Shown in pieces: positions 39,209-48,213 of a DNA stretch of 64,000 nt. The DNA lies in the NCBI GenBank assembly GCA_035296625.1, contig DATHAO010000002.1, positions 1 to 64,000 of the forward strand. The letters are read 5' to 3'. The translations under genes and the position numbers were made by a program. Source of the DNA: DATCLS01 sp035296625 (GTDB lineage Bacteria > Actinomycetota > Acidimicrobiia > Acidimicrobiales > VFJN01). Each line of letters opens with the position of its first letter. The stretch's first letter is position 1. The notes beneath the pieces were generated by a model. That model had not been told where the DNA came from and ran no database searches. It saw only the letters and a program-made list of their open reading frames with translations.

Positions 39209-41347
39209 GTGAGCGACGGAGCGATCACGCTGCGCGAGCTCGACGGGATGCCGGTCACGCGCCTGAAAGGCGTGGGTGACAAAAAGGCCGAGGGCCTGGC
39301 CATGGTCGGCGTCGAGACGCTCGCCGACCTGCTCACCTTCTACCCGCGGCGCTACGTCGACCGCACGAACGAGGCTCGCATCCGCGACCTGGTGGTCGGC
39401 GAGGAGGCGATGGTCATAGTCACCGTCGAGCGCACCCAGGCGCGCCGCACCCGGGGCCGGCCGCCGAAGACGCTCGTGCTGGCTGACGTGAGCGACGCCA
39501 GCGGCCGCCTGCGGGTGTCGTTCTTCAACCAGGCCTGGCGCGAGCGCCAGCTGCGGCCCGGCACGACCGTGGCACTGTTCGGCAAGCTCGACGTCTACAA
39601 GGGCGCGAAGCAGATGACGAACCCGATCGTCGACCTGATCGGCGACAAGACCGGGCGGATCGTGCCGATCTACCCGCAGTCCGAGAAAGCCGGGCTGTCC
39701 ACCTGGGAGGTGGGCGACTGGGTGGCGGAGGCCCTGCGGCGCTCGGCGGTCCGGGGTCTGGCCGACCCCGTGCCGGAGTGGGTTCTCGACCGCTACGACC
39801 TCATCACCCGCGCCGAGGCGTTCGCCGGCATCCACGCTCCCGACTCCATGCGTCACATGCAGGCCGCCCGGAAGCGCCTGGTGCTCGACGAGCTGCTGCG
39901 GGTGCAGCTCGCCCTGGTCCAGCGGAAGCGCCAGATCGAGCGTACGGCCCCCGGCCTGTCCCACACGCTCGATGGCCCGCTCGTCGAGGCGTTCCGGGCC
40001 CGGCTGCCCTTCGCCCTCACCGACGACCAGGGGGCCGCCATCGCGGAGATCGCCACCGACCTGGCCGCCCCCCATCCCATGCACCGACTGCTCCAGGGGG
40101 ACGTCGGCAGCGGGAAGACGGTCGTCGCCGTGGCCACGCTGCTGGCGGCCGTGCAGGGCGGGCACCAGGGCGCGTTCATGGCGCCGACCGAGGTGCTGGC
40201 CGAGCAGCACGCCCAGGGCATCCGGGCGCTGCTCGACGGGGTGGAGGTGCCCGACGACGGCACGTCGCTGTTCGGGGCCCGGCCCGTGCGGGTCGAGCTG
40301 CTGACGAATCGGGTGCCGGGGTCCGACCGGCGCCGCATCCTGGCCGGGCTGGCGGCCGGCGAGGTCGACGTGGCGATCGGGACCCACGCGCTCATACAGG
40401 ACGAGGTCGCCTTCCGCTCGCTCGGCGTCGCCGTCATCGACGAGCAGCACCGCTTCGGGGTGGAGCAGCGGGCGGCGCTGCGCGACAAGTCCGGCAGCGG
40501 GGCCGTGCCCGACGTGCTCGTCATGACCGCCACGCCCATCCCGCGCTCGGCGGCGATGACGGTCTACGGTGACCTCGACGTCACCGTCATCCGCTCCCGG
40601 CCCGCGGGCCGGCAGCCGATCGTCACCCGCTGGGCCCGCACCGAGGCCGACGAGGTCGACGTCTGGGACGCCGTGCGCCGCGAGGTGGCCGCCGGTCGCC
40701 AGGCCTACGTGGTCTGCCCGCTCATCGAGGAGTCCGAGAAGCTCGAGGCCCGCTCGGCCGAGGACACCTACGCCGAGCTGGCCGCCGGCGAGCTGTCCGA
40801 GGTGCGGCTCGGGCTGCTGCACGGCCGGCTGGCCCCCGCCGACAAGGACGGCGTGATGGCCCGGTTCCGGGCCCGAGAGCTCGACGTCCTCGTGGCCACC
40901 ACGGTCATCGAGGTGGGCGTCGACGTGCCCAACGCCACGGTCATGGCGATCCTCGACGCCGACCGCTTCGGCATCGCCCAGCTTCACCAGCTGCGGGGCC
41001 GGGTGGGGCGCGGGAGCGAGGCGTCATGGTGCTACCTGGTCAGCCGGTCGGACACGCCGGAGGCCGAGGCCCGGCTGGGGGCGCTCGTCGGGTCCGATGA
41101 CGGGTTCGAGCTGGCGGAGGTCGACCTCGACCTGCGGGGGGAAGGCACGATCATGGGCGAGCGCCAGAAGGGCCGCAGCGACCTCAAGCTGGCGTCGCTG
41201 CGACGTGACCGCTCGTGGGTCGAGCGGGCCCGCGAGGTGGCGTTCGCCATCGTCGACGGCGACGGGCTCGACGCCCACCCCGACCTGGCCGACGAGGTCG
41301 GCCTCCTCCTCGACGACGTCGACCAGGAGTTCCTGCTCAAGGGCTGA
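39209..41347 (+). CDS. recG: ATP-dependent DNA helicase RecG
   Basis: This 712-residue fork-remodelling helicase has an N-terminal wedge/OB region (LKGVGDKKAEGLAMVGV, then an OB barrel around VVGEEAMVIVTVERTQ). Walker A is LLQGDVGSGKTVVA, the DEAH-like box is VIDEQHRFGVEQR, and motif III is MTATPIPRS. The second helicase domain ends with RFGIAQLHQLRGRVGRG and the RecG tail. GTG start. It acts on stalled forks and Holliday junctions. In related genomes rsmD follows directly; here the next block is foreign-looking sequence. Confidence 0.97.
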   Translation: MSDGAITLRELDGMPVTRLKGVGDKKAEGLAMVGVETLADLLTFYPRRYVDRTNEARIRDLVVGEEAMVIVTVERTQARRTRGRPPKTLVLADVSDASGRLRVSFFNQAWRERQLRPGTTVALFGKLDVYKGAKQMTNPIVDLIGDKTGRIVPIYPQSEKAGLSTWEVGDWVAEALRRSAVRGLADPVPEWVLDRYDLITRAEAFAGIHAPDSMRHMQAARKRLVLDELLRVQLALVQRKRQIERTAPGLSHTLDGPLVEAFRARLPFALTDDQGAAIAEIATDLAAPHPMHRLLQGDVGSGKTVVAVATLLAAVQGGHQGAFMAPTEVLAEQHAQGIRALLDGVEVPDDGTSLFGARPVRVELLTNRVPGSDRRRILAGLAAGEVDVAIGTHALIQDEVAFRSLGVAVIDEQHRFGVEQRAALRDKSGSGAVPDVLVMTATPIPRSAAMTVYGDLDVTVIRSRPAGRQPIVTRWARTEADEVDVWDAVRREVAAGRQAYVVCPLIEESEKLEARSAEDTYAELAAGELSEVRLGLLHGRLAPADKDGVMARFRARELDVLVATTVIEVGVDVPNATVMAILDADRFGIAQLHQLRGRVGRGSEASWCYLVSRSDTPEAEARLGALVGSDDGFELAEVDLDLRGEGTIMGERQKGRSDLKLASLRRDRSWVERAREVAFAIVDGDGLDAHPDLADEVGLLLDDVDQEFLLKG

Positions 41348-41384
41348 CTCGCCGCCATGGCGGTGCTTTCAACAGGGGGCCAGG

Positions 41385-41521
41385 TCACTCCGCCGCCCCC
41401 TCGGTCGTCAGCCGGTCCTCAGGCGTCGCCTTCAACGCCCGCTCCACAGCGAGCCGGATCCGGTCCTCATCGCCCGGCCACAGGCCGGAATACAGCTTCA
41501 ACGTCGTGAATTGGGCGGTGA
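41385..41521 (-). pseudogene. C-terminal remnant of a tyrosine recombinase (integrase)
   Basis: The minus strand encodes TTLKLYSGLWPGDEDRIRLA followed by VERALKATPEDRLTTE and a stop at 41385. This matches by eye the end of actinophage-type tyrosine integrases, where the catalytic tyrosine stands in a Y-S-H-L-W-P-like motif followed by an acidic, arginine-containing helix. The expected histidine is glycine here (YSGLWP). Nothing upstream in this frame looks like the rest of a recombinase, so it is a truncated fragment. Apart from this fragment, nothing is seen in 41348-41654. Confidence 0.5.
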
Positions 41522-41654
41522 GCGCCGACCTTGTCGACGACCTCGAGCTCGACGCCCCCGTGACCTGGCCGACCCGCCTGCTGCGCTCGACGGCCTGTGG
41601 GCCGACAAGTAGTGTTCCGAGCCACAGAGCCACAGGACTCGAGGGGGATGCACT

Positions 41655-42476
41655 ATGCACCGGATCGTTGGTCGTCGCGCGCTGCTTCTGATCCCGCTGC
41701 TCGCCGCGGTGCTCCTGCTGCTCCTCCCTGTGCCGGCCAGCGCCATCACCAATGGTGAGCCGGACGACGGTGCCCATCCCTACGTCGGAATCATCTTCAA
41801 CGTCGACACCTTCTGCACCGGCACGCTGCTCTCGCCCACGGTCTTCCTGACCGCCGGGCATTGCACGGTGCTCTTCGAGGGCACCCCGACCTACGTCACG
41901 TTCGAGTCGGAGCCCGTCGTCAACCCGGATCCCACCCAACCCTGGTTCTACACGGACAATGCCGTCGCGGTGGCCGACGTCTACACCATGGAGGGCTACG
42001 GCGAGGTGTTCCCGCAGTTGACCGGTTACTCCCGTAACGACCTCGGGATCGCAATCCTCGCCGAACCGGTCTACATGGAGACCTACGGGGCGCTCCCGGA
42101 TGAGGGCCTGGCCTCCTCGTTCACGAGCAGTCAGACGTTCACCGCAGTGGGCTACGGGGTCCAGGAGTTCGCATCCGGCCCGGGTGGCCGGCAGGTCAGC
42201 GAGTACGGCACCCGGTACCGGGCGACGGAGCGGCTGATCAGCATCCCGGCCGGGCAGTCCCAGGTCGGTGAGGAGTTCTTGCACTTGACGAGCAACCCCG
42301 GCGGCGGCAAGGGCGGCACCTGCTTCGGCGACTCGGGTGGGCCGGTCTTCCTCGACGACACCAATGTCATCGTGGGGGTCAACGCCTTCGTCACCAACTA
42401 CAACTGCGCCGGACAGAACTACGCCACCCGCGTGGACACGGCGGAGGCCCTCGCCTTCATCACCCAGTTCCTGTAG
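41655..42476 (+). CDS. Secreted trypsin-like serine protease (S1 family)
   Basis: The protein has 273 residues. A signal peptide of about 30 residues (basic start, leucine-rich core, ASA cleavage site) is followed directly by ITNGEP, like the mature end of S1 proteases. The triad is visible as H69 (LTAGHC), D129 (RNDLGIAIL) and S227 (CFGDSGGP). Cysteines flank the active-site histidine and serine regions. There is no C-terminal anchor, so it is probably released. GAGGGG lies eight bases before the ATG. It is the first intact gene of the recG-rsmD insert. Confidence 0.92.
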   Translation: MHRIVGRRALLLIPLLAAVLLLLLPVPASAITNGEPDDGAHPYVGIIFNVDTFCTGTLLSPTVFLTAGHCTVLFEGTPTYVTFESEPVVNPDPTQPWFYTDNAVAVADVYTMEGYGEVFPQLTGYSRNDLGIAILAEPVYMETYGALPDEGLASSFTSSQTFTAVGYGVQEFASGPGGRQVSEYGTRYRATERLISIPAGQSQVGEEFLHLTSNPGGGKGGTCFGDSGGPVFLDDTNVIVGVNAFVTNYNCAGQNYATRVDTAEALAFITQFL

Positions 42477-42589
42477 GGCTGCGCGACCGTCTCTTGACGT
42501 GGCCGCCTCCACCCCTCCCTGGACGCGGGGGGTCCATCAGGTCCTGTGGCGTCGGGCCAGTTCGTCCATCCCTAGCGACACGTAATAGT

Positions 42590-42621
42590 TCCGGCCGGCC
42601 GAGCGGAATCGGCCGGCCGGA
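42590..42621. terminator. Terminator hairpin between convergent genes
   Basis: An 11-bp perfect stem (TCCGGCCGGCC and complement) with a 10-base loop lies between the protease gene and the minus-strand phosphatase-family pseudogene. It can serve both directions. Confidence 0.7.
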
Positions 42622-42710
42622 CCCGCGTCGCGCTCAGGCGGCGTCGATCGCCGATCGGACGGTTTGCACCGGCGTGCGGACGGCAACGGGCGCCTATGGA
42701 CGGGATGCTC

Positions 42711-43493
42711 CTAGTAGCGGAGGTCGGCGAGCACGCCGTAGTGGTCGGACAGCTGGGGCTGATCCGCTGCGACGACCCCGAGGAGCTCGCAATGGGTCGG
42801 ATGACCGACGGCGCTCGCCCGGGGCCAGGCGGACAGCACGTAGTCGAAGCGCCGATCGGGATACATGGCTACGGCCGCAAGGGGGTTCTGATTGGACCAG
42901 GTGACGCCGGGCGTCCCGTCGCCGGCGATCTCCCAGGCGTCATAGAACACCAGGCCGGGAGCGGCGGTCGCGGACCGGCCGGTCAGCATGCGGATCTCGT
43001 CGGCGTCGGGCCCGGCGTTGAAGTCGCCGCAGACCACAGTCGGGTGGCGGCGGCGGGTCCGCTCCTGAACGAAGCCGGCCAACTGACGTACCTGGGCCTG
43101 CCGCAGGACGCTGGCGTCGAGCGGTGCGTCCAGCATCACCACGAAGAGCTGGATGAGCCCGCGGTCGCCCTCGAGTGTCGTGAACAAGGCCTCTCCAAGC
43201 CCGGAGCCGTCCTGGCCTCGCAGAGGGCGGCGTTCGTGCGTTGCGATGGGCCAGCTTGAGACAAGGCCGATCCCCGACACCCCAGTCCTCCTGCTGCCAG
43301 TCGCCGACGAAGAGGCTGTGCTGGAGGCCCAGTCGCTTCCCGATCAGCTCGGCTTGGTTCGCCTGCGGACCCGACCAGGACTCCACCAGGCACACCACAT
43401 CAGGTGCCACCGTCGCCAAGGTCTCCTCGATCATGGCCTGGCGCCCCTGCCAAGCCCGTAGCGCCCCCAGACGTTCCAGGTGACGACGCGCAT
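42711..43493 (-). pseudogene. Endonuclease/exonuclease/phosphatase family gene with two frameshifts
   Basis: Three successive frames make one protein of about 260 residues. ATG 43493 gives RVVTWNVWGRYG, then the frame shifts near 43450 into WQGRQAMIEETLATVAPDVV. A second shift near 43283 leads to SGIGLVSSWPIATHERR and on to CGDFNAGPDADEI, RFDYVL and LSDHYGVLADL. These are the usual strands of the EEP (DNase I-like) fold. Both shifts are explained by one missing base each. The C-terminal part alone (from 43280) is open but lacks the first catalytic strands, so the gene is probably dead unless these are sequencing errors. Confidence 0.75.
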
Positions 43494-43580
43494 CGTCGTC
43501 CCGACGACCGGCCCATAGGGCTCATACGGGTCGATGCCCACCCCTGCAGCGTGTCACCACGGAGGGTCCCGTGCCGTCGA

Positions 43581-43954
43581 CTACCCCGCGCACATGGCCG
43601 CCCTGGCGTCTCCTTCGAGCACACTCCACGAGACGTGTGCGGTGTCGATGTCCACCGTGACCGAGACGACACGGGCGCCGGCCGGGCTTGCCAGCACGAT
43701 GTTGCGGTAGCCGGGAGCCGGGAGTGCCACGCCTGAGCCCCCTACCGACGTAGCCGTGCGCGAACCGACCATCCATCGCGTCTCGATGGGAACGAGGTCG
43801 CGCCCAGCACGCTCGTGATGCGGAAGCGGTCGGCCGGTCGCACCTGAACGGGCGGCTCCTGACGTGCGAGCTTGCTCGCGGCGCACACGGTCGCGGCCGG
43901 CGTTCGGACAACGCCGAACACGTCTGCGCCGGCGCCGCGAGTCAGCGCCGCCAC
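43581..43954 (-). pseudogene. Degenerate frameshifted CDS of unknown family
   Basis: Two adjoining frames look like one protein of about 124 residues. The first part (GTG 43954) runs through VVRTPAATVCAASKLARQEP and RFRITSVLG. After a shift near 43795-43803 it continues as LVPIETRWMVGSRTATSVGG and VVSVTVDIDTAHVSWSVLEG to a stop at 43581. No family was recognised. The neighbouring frameshifted gene supports local decay. Confidence 0.35.
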
Positions 43955-43991
43955 GGTCGTCGGGGCGTGGCGGAGGTCGACCAGCAGCGGG

Positions 43992-44417
43992 TCAGTTGGG
44001 CGCCGTCACCTCGCTGGACTCGACATGTGTGACGGGGAGGTCAACCTCGCGGCGGATGCGGCTCACGGCGTCGAGGTGGAGCCACCGCGATGCGCCGGAG
44101 GGCAGCGTCGAGACGATGACGCCGTCGTAGCGGAAAGGTGAGGTGCGCAGGGCGGTGGTCACGGCGTAGACGGGGTTGGCGTCGCCGATCTCGCCGCTCA
44201 CCTCGAAACCGAGCGCTCGGAAGGCGGTGAGGCCCTCCTCGAGCCTGGCGCGGGCCGCGGTCTCGACCTCGCCGTCGGTCCAGGCGTGGTTGGCCGGATG
44301 CCGCACCGGCACGACGAGGTGCAGATGGCACTCGTCCGGCGGCCCCAGCGTCCTCACGTGGTCGATCAGCGACCGGCCGACCAGCGTGCGGTGGGCGACG
44401 ACCAGGTAGGTGCGCAT
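43992..44417 (-). CDS. UspA-like alpha/beta protein
   Basis: The 141-residue protein has a Rossmann-like pattern: MRTYLVVAHRTLVG first strand and loop, then HLHLVVPV, a helical ARARLEEGLTAFRALGFEV, and YDGVIVSTLPSGASRWLHLD. The last block, with a terminal LPVTHVE, is common in a family of small universal-stress-like proteins of actinobacteria. GAGGAGGG five bases upstream fixes ATG 44417. The frame is open to 44465 but adds no family sequence. Ligand and role are unknown. Confidence 0.75.
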   Translation of the reverse strand: MRTYLVVAHRTLVGRSLIDHVRTLGPPDECHLHLVVPVRHPANHAWTDGEVETAARARLEEGLTAFRALGFEVSGEIGDANPVYAVTTALRTSPFRYDGVIVSTLPSGASRWLHLDAVSRIRREVDLPVTHVESSEVTAPN

Positions 44418-44632
44418 GTGGCCCTCCTCGGGTGGCCCCGAGGCGACGCCCGGCTGTGTCACCACGGGGTTCGATCATGTTGCCACGGGTGAGGGCGGAC
44501 ATGGGGCCCGCTGTGGATCGCCGTCCGGTGATCGGTGATTCGGAGCACCGTGCCGACGATCGGTGGCCGCTCGGACCGTCGAGGAGGACGCCGTCGGCCT
44601 CGCCGGATCGCACGCTGTGGGACGCTGGCTGG

Positions 44633-47088
44633 GTGCGCTTCCGGTTCGGGGAGTTCCAGCTGGACGACAAGCGGTTCACGCTGTCCGGGCCCACCGGTGC
44701 CGTCCATGTCGAGCCTCAGGTGTTCGAGCTGCTCCACCACCTGATGTCCAACCACGACCGGGTCGTGTCGAAGGAGGAGCTGCTCGATGCGATCTGGGGC
44801 GACCGGTTCGTGTCGGAGTCGGCGCTCACATCGCGGGTCAAGGCCGCCCGGCGGGCCGTCGGCGATGACGGCCAGGCCCAGCGTGTCATCAAGACGATCC
44901 ACGCCCGCGGGTACCAGTTCGTCGCCGAGGTGCACGTCGACGCCGGCCGGATCCGGCGAGCACTCCCGCGGCTACGGAACGCGCCCATCGGCCGTGACGC
45001 CGACATCGCGCGCGTCGTCGAGCGGATCCGCGATGCTCCGCTCGTGACGGTCACCGGGTCGGGGGGATCGGGAAGACGACCGTCGCCTTGGCGGTCGCCG
45101 ACCGCCTGCAGGCCGACTACGCCGACGGGGTCGTGTTCGCCGATCTCTCGCCGGTGCCACCGCAGGAGGACGTGACGAGAGCCGTGGCCGAGGCGGCCGG
45201 GGTCGAAGGCACCCCGTCCGAGACGATCGAGCGCGTGGCCGACCACCTGGCGAATCGGCCGGTCCTTCTCGTGCTCGACAACTGCGAGCACGTCCTCGAA
45301 CGCTCGGCCGAGCTCGTCGACCGGATGCTCCAGCGTGGAGAGACGGCACGCATCCTCGCCACCAGCCGCGAGCTGCTCGGTGTGGTGGGTGAGCACGTGT
45401 GGCCGGTCGGCCCGCTCCACGACGCCGGGCCGGCGCTCTTCGTCGAGCGGGCCCGCGCCGCTGAACCGCGGGTGGACTGGGACCCGACGGACCCCGCGGT
45501 GATCGAGCTGTGTCGCCGGCTCGACGACGTGCCCCTGGCGCTCGAGCTCGCGGCCGGCCAACTCCGCCGCTTCGACCTCGACGAGTTGATCCGGCGCCTC
45601 GACGATCGCCTCGCACTGCTGTCCGGCCGTGCTTCGGGCGACGCACCGCGGCACGCCACGATGGAGACGGCGATCGACTGGAGCTACAGGCTCCTCGAGC
45701 GGACCGAGCAATGCCTGCTCAGGCAGCTCAGCGTCTTCCCGGCGTCGTTCGACGTCCGTGCCGTCGAGGCATGCGCCCCTCCGCTCTCGGGCGCCGTGCC
45801 GGTCACGGTGTTCGGTCAGCTCGTGGACAAGAGCCTGGTCGTGCGCCTGCCGGGCTCGGGCCGCTACCGGCTCCTCGAGACGGTCAAGATGTTCGCCAGG
45901 GACCGCCTGGACGAATCCGCGGAGACGGCGTCGGCCTTCGAGCGCCACCGCCGCCATGTGCGGGAACGGATCGGGTCGGCGTCGCGCCTGGACCGGTGGA
46001 TGTCGGCGCGCCTCGCAGCGGAGCTCCGCACCCGTCTGGAGGACGCGCGGCAGGCGTTCAGGCTCAGCCTGGACCGAGGCGCCGTCGACGATGCGGTCGA
46101 GATCGCTGTCGGGGCATCGTTCCTCTGGCGGAACGCCATGGGTTGCGCGGAGGGCGCAACGTGGGTCGACGATCTCCTGGAGCTGGGCCTGTCCCCCCAC
46201 GACCAGCTCTGGGCGCACATCCTCCGCGCCGACGTGGGCCAGGGCCGAGGTGACCACCACCAGATGTTCGGCGCCGCCTCGTCGGCCAAGGGCCTCGTCG
46301 ACCGCACCGACGATCCGGCTGGCGCATGCCTCGCCGCGCACTACGACGCCATTGCGCATCTCAGCGAGGCCGGCCAGGCCAAAGGCCGCCTCGCCGCAGC
46401 CCTCGAGCTCGCACACCGGTCGGGTGATCTGCGCCTCATCACCTTGATCGAGGCGTTCGTCGCCGTGGCCGACGTGGCGGCCGGGCAATATGACGAGGCC
46501 CGTGCGGCGGTGACCGGGCTCGATCGGGGGGCATCGGAGGACGGGTACGACCGGTTCATCGTCCACTGGGCCGGTTGGATGCTCGGGCTGGCCGAGCGGG
46601 ACGCCGGGGCGGCGCGGCGCTGGATGAGCCTCCAGCAGGACTACCTCGACCGCACCGGCATCGTCGAGACCTGGATCACGTCGTTCTCGACGGCCATGTG
46701 CGACGCCATCGACGGCAGCGACGTCGGGACGACGCTGGCTCACACCCTCGTCCTCGCCGACCGGGAGGGCTACCACGCCGACGCGGACTGCGTGCTCGTG
46801 CTCTCGTACTCGGAGATGTGCGCGGGGCGGTGGGACGTCGCCGCCGAGCTGATCGGAACCGCGGTGCAGGGCCGGTTCAACGCCACGGCGCACTACGTGC
46901 TGTATCGGGCCGTCCTGGACCGGCCGCTTCGCCAACAGCTCGACCCCGCTCCCATGACCGATGCGATGGTGCGCGGGCGTGCGCGCACACCGGCCCAAGC
47001 GCTCGCCGAGTACGGCATCACCCGGGCCGCGGGGTTCCACCCGGTGGCAGGAGCGGTGGCTGAACGCCCGAGGGAACCGATCGGATAG
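44633..47088 (+). pseudogene. Winged-helix regulator fused to STAND-type ATPase, frameshifted in the P-loop
   Basis: The N-terminus from GTG 44633 is an OmpR/CadC-type winged helix (VEPQVFELLHHLMSNHDRVV, IWGDRFVSESALTSRVKAAR, IKTIHARGYQFVAEV). The protein then runs into VTVTGSGG and shifts frame at a run of six G (45061-45066). One more G would read GSGGIGKTTVALAVADRL, a perfect Walker A, and continue to the stop at 47088. The remainder has LLVLDNCEHVLERSAELVD (Walker B), LATSRELLGV and a helical-repeat tail, giving about 818 residues. It could be dead, slipped-strand switched or mis-sequenced. Confidence 0.8.
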
Positions 47089-47265
47089 CCGGGCGGGTCA
47101 GGCGGCTCGCGTCGGCGCTCACCGAAGACCGGATCGCTCGGCCGACGGACCGCGGGCCCTCGACGACGTGGCCGTCCGGCGCGTCGCGGCGAGCCGACCG
47201 AAAACCCCAGGGATCCTCCACGGAAGCTCCAAGCTCCCGGTGCCTGGTTCCCCGATGCTGAGGGC

Positions 47266-47742
47266 ATGTTCACGTTTCCCCGCATCACCCGCCGCCGACG
47301 CCGACCCGACGTCGGCCCCCTTCTCCGGGTCCCGGCCTTCGCGCACGGCGACCCCGGACGCCTCGCAGAGCTGGCACGCCACACCGACATCCTGCGGCTG
47401 CCGCCCGGACGGACGCTCGTCAGGGCGGGTGCGACCGCCCGCGAGCTGATCGTCCTGCTGGCGGGCGAGGCCGCCGTCCTGCGAGCGGACGGCACCCGGG
47501 CCGTGCTGCGGCCCGGCGCCCAGATCGGTGGGTGCGAACTGCTCGGGCGCGAGCGCCACGCCGCCACCGTGGTGGCGACGTCCGCCCTCGAGGTCGTGGT
47601 GGTCAACGGCCCCGCCGTCCGCTGGGCGCTGGCCGAAGGCATCGCCGAGCTGGCACCGCCGGCGTCGCTGTCGGCCTCGCGGCCCGGCGCGTCGCCGTCA
47701 CCCCGGCGGGACCCCAAGCCGACCGTCCGGCTCGCGAGCTGA
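47266..47742 (+). CDS. Cyclic-nucleotide-binding-like domain protein without HTH
   Basis: The 158-residue protein has a beta-roll like the Crp sensor domain (TDILRLPPGRTLVRAGATAR, LIVLLAGEAAVLRADGTRAV, ALEVVVVNG). The phosphate-binding cassette is altered (IGGCELLGRERHAATV instead of FGE...RxATV), so cyclic-nucleotide binding is doubtful. No DNA-binding region follows; the tail is proline/serine-rich. ATG 47266 is the first good start. It precedes the MaoC gene by 17 bases and may be co-transcribed with it. Confidence 0.65.
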   Translation: MFTFPRITRRRRRPDVGPLLRVPAFAHGDPGRLAELARHTDILRLPPGRTLVRAGATARELIVLLAGEAAVLRADGTRAVLRPGAQIGGCELLGRERHAATVVATSALEVVVVNGPAVRWALAEGIAELAPPASLSASRPGASPSPRRDPKPTVRLAS

Positions 47743-47759
47743 TTCCCGAGGACCACACG

Positions 47760-48206
47760 ATGCACGTCGGCGACGCCGCCCGCCGCACCCGGACCGTGAC
47801 GGCCCGCGACATCGAGCTGTTCACCGAGATGACGGGCGACCGCAACCCGCTTCACTGCGACGAGGCCGCGGCCCGCCGCTCCCGCTTCGGCGGCGTCATC
47901 GTCCAGGGCGGCGTCACCTCGGGCCTGCTCTCTGCGGTCGTGGCCGAGGAACTGCCGGGGCCGGGCAGTGTCCTCCTGCACACCGACTGGCGCTTCCTCG
48001 CCCCGGTCCGGCCCGGCGACCGCATCACCGCCGAGGTCGAGGTGATCGGGCTGCGCCAGGACAAGCCCATCGTCACGCTGCGCACCACGGTCACCGACCA
48101 GGACGGGCGGATCGTGCTCGACGGCCGGGCCGTCACCTGGCGCGAGTCCCTCGATGACGCCGACGACAGCTTCGGGCGTTCTCTGGCAGCCGGTGTGCAA
48201 CGATGA
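47760..48206 (+). CDS. MaoC-family (R)-specific enoyl-CoA hydratase
   Basis: The protein has 148 residues. The single-hotdog MaoC motif is complete: TARDIELFTEMTGDRNPLHC supplies the catalytic Asp and His, and RFGGVIVQGGVTSGLL follows. Such enzymes hydrate trans-2-enoyl-CoA to the (R)-3-hydroxy form for fatty-acid oxidation or polyhydroxyalkanoate supply. ATG 47760 begins the family N-terminus; the frame continues upstream through the neighbouring gene as shadow. It is followed 7 bases later by the second winged-helix regulator. Confidence 0.9.
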   Translation: MHVGDAARRTRTVTARDIELFTEMTGDRNPLHCDEAAARRSRFGGVIVQGGVTSGLLSAVVAEELPGPGSVLLHTDWRFLAPVRPGDRITAEVEVIGLRQDKPIVTLRTTVTDQDGRIVLDGRAVTWRESLDDADDSFGRSLAAGVQR

Positions 48207-48213
48207 CGCGTTA

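Noticed and set aside
37712..40987. A 1,091-codon open frame on the minus strand
   Set aside because: It lies antisense to the DAK2 gene and recG, both with complete family motifs. The translated sequence has the His/Gly/Ala/Asp bias of a GC-rich shadow frame.
41522..41654. Second integrase-like tail on the plus strand near 41605
   Set aside because: The short ending AALDGLWADK recalls recombinase tails, but too few residues exist to support it.
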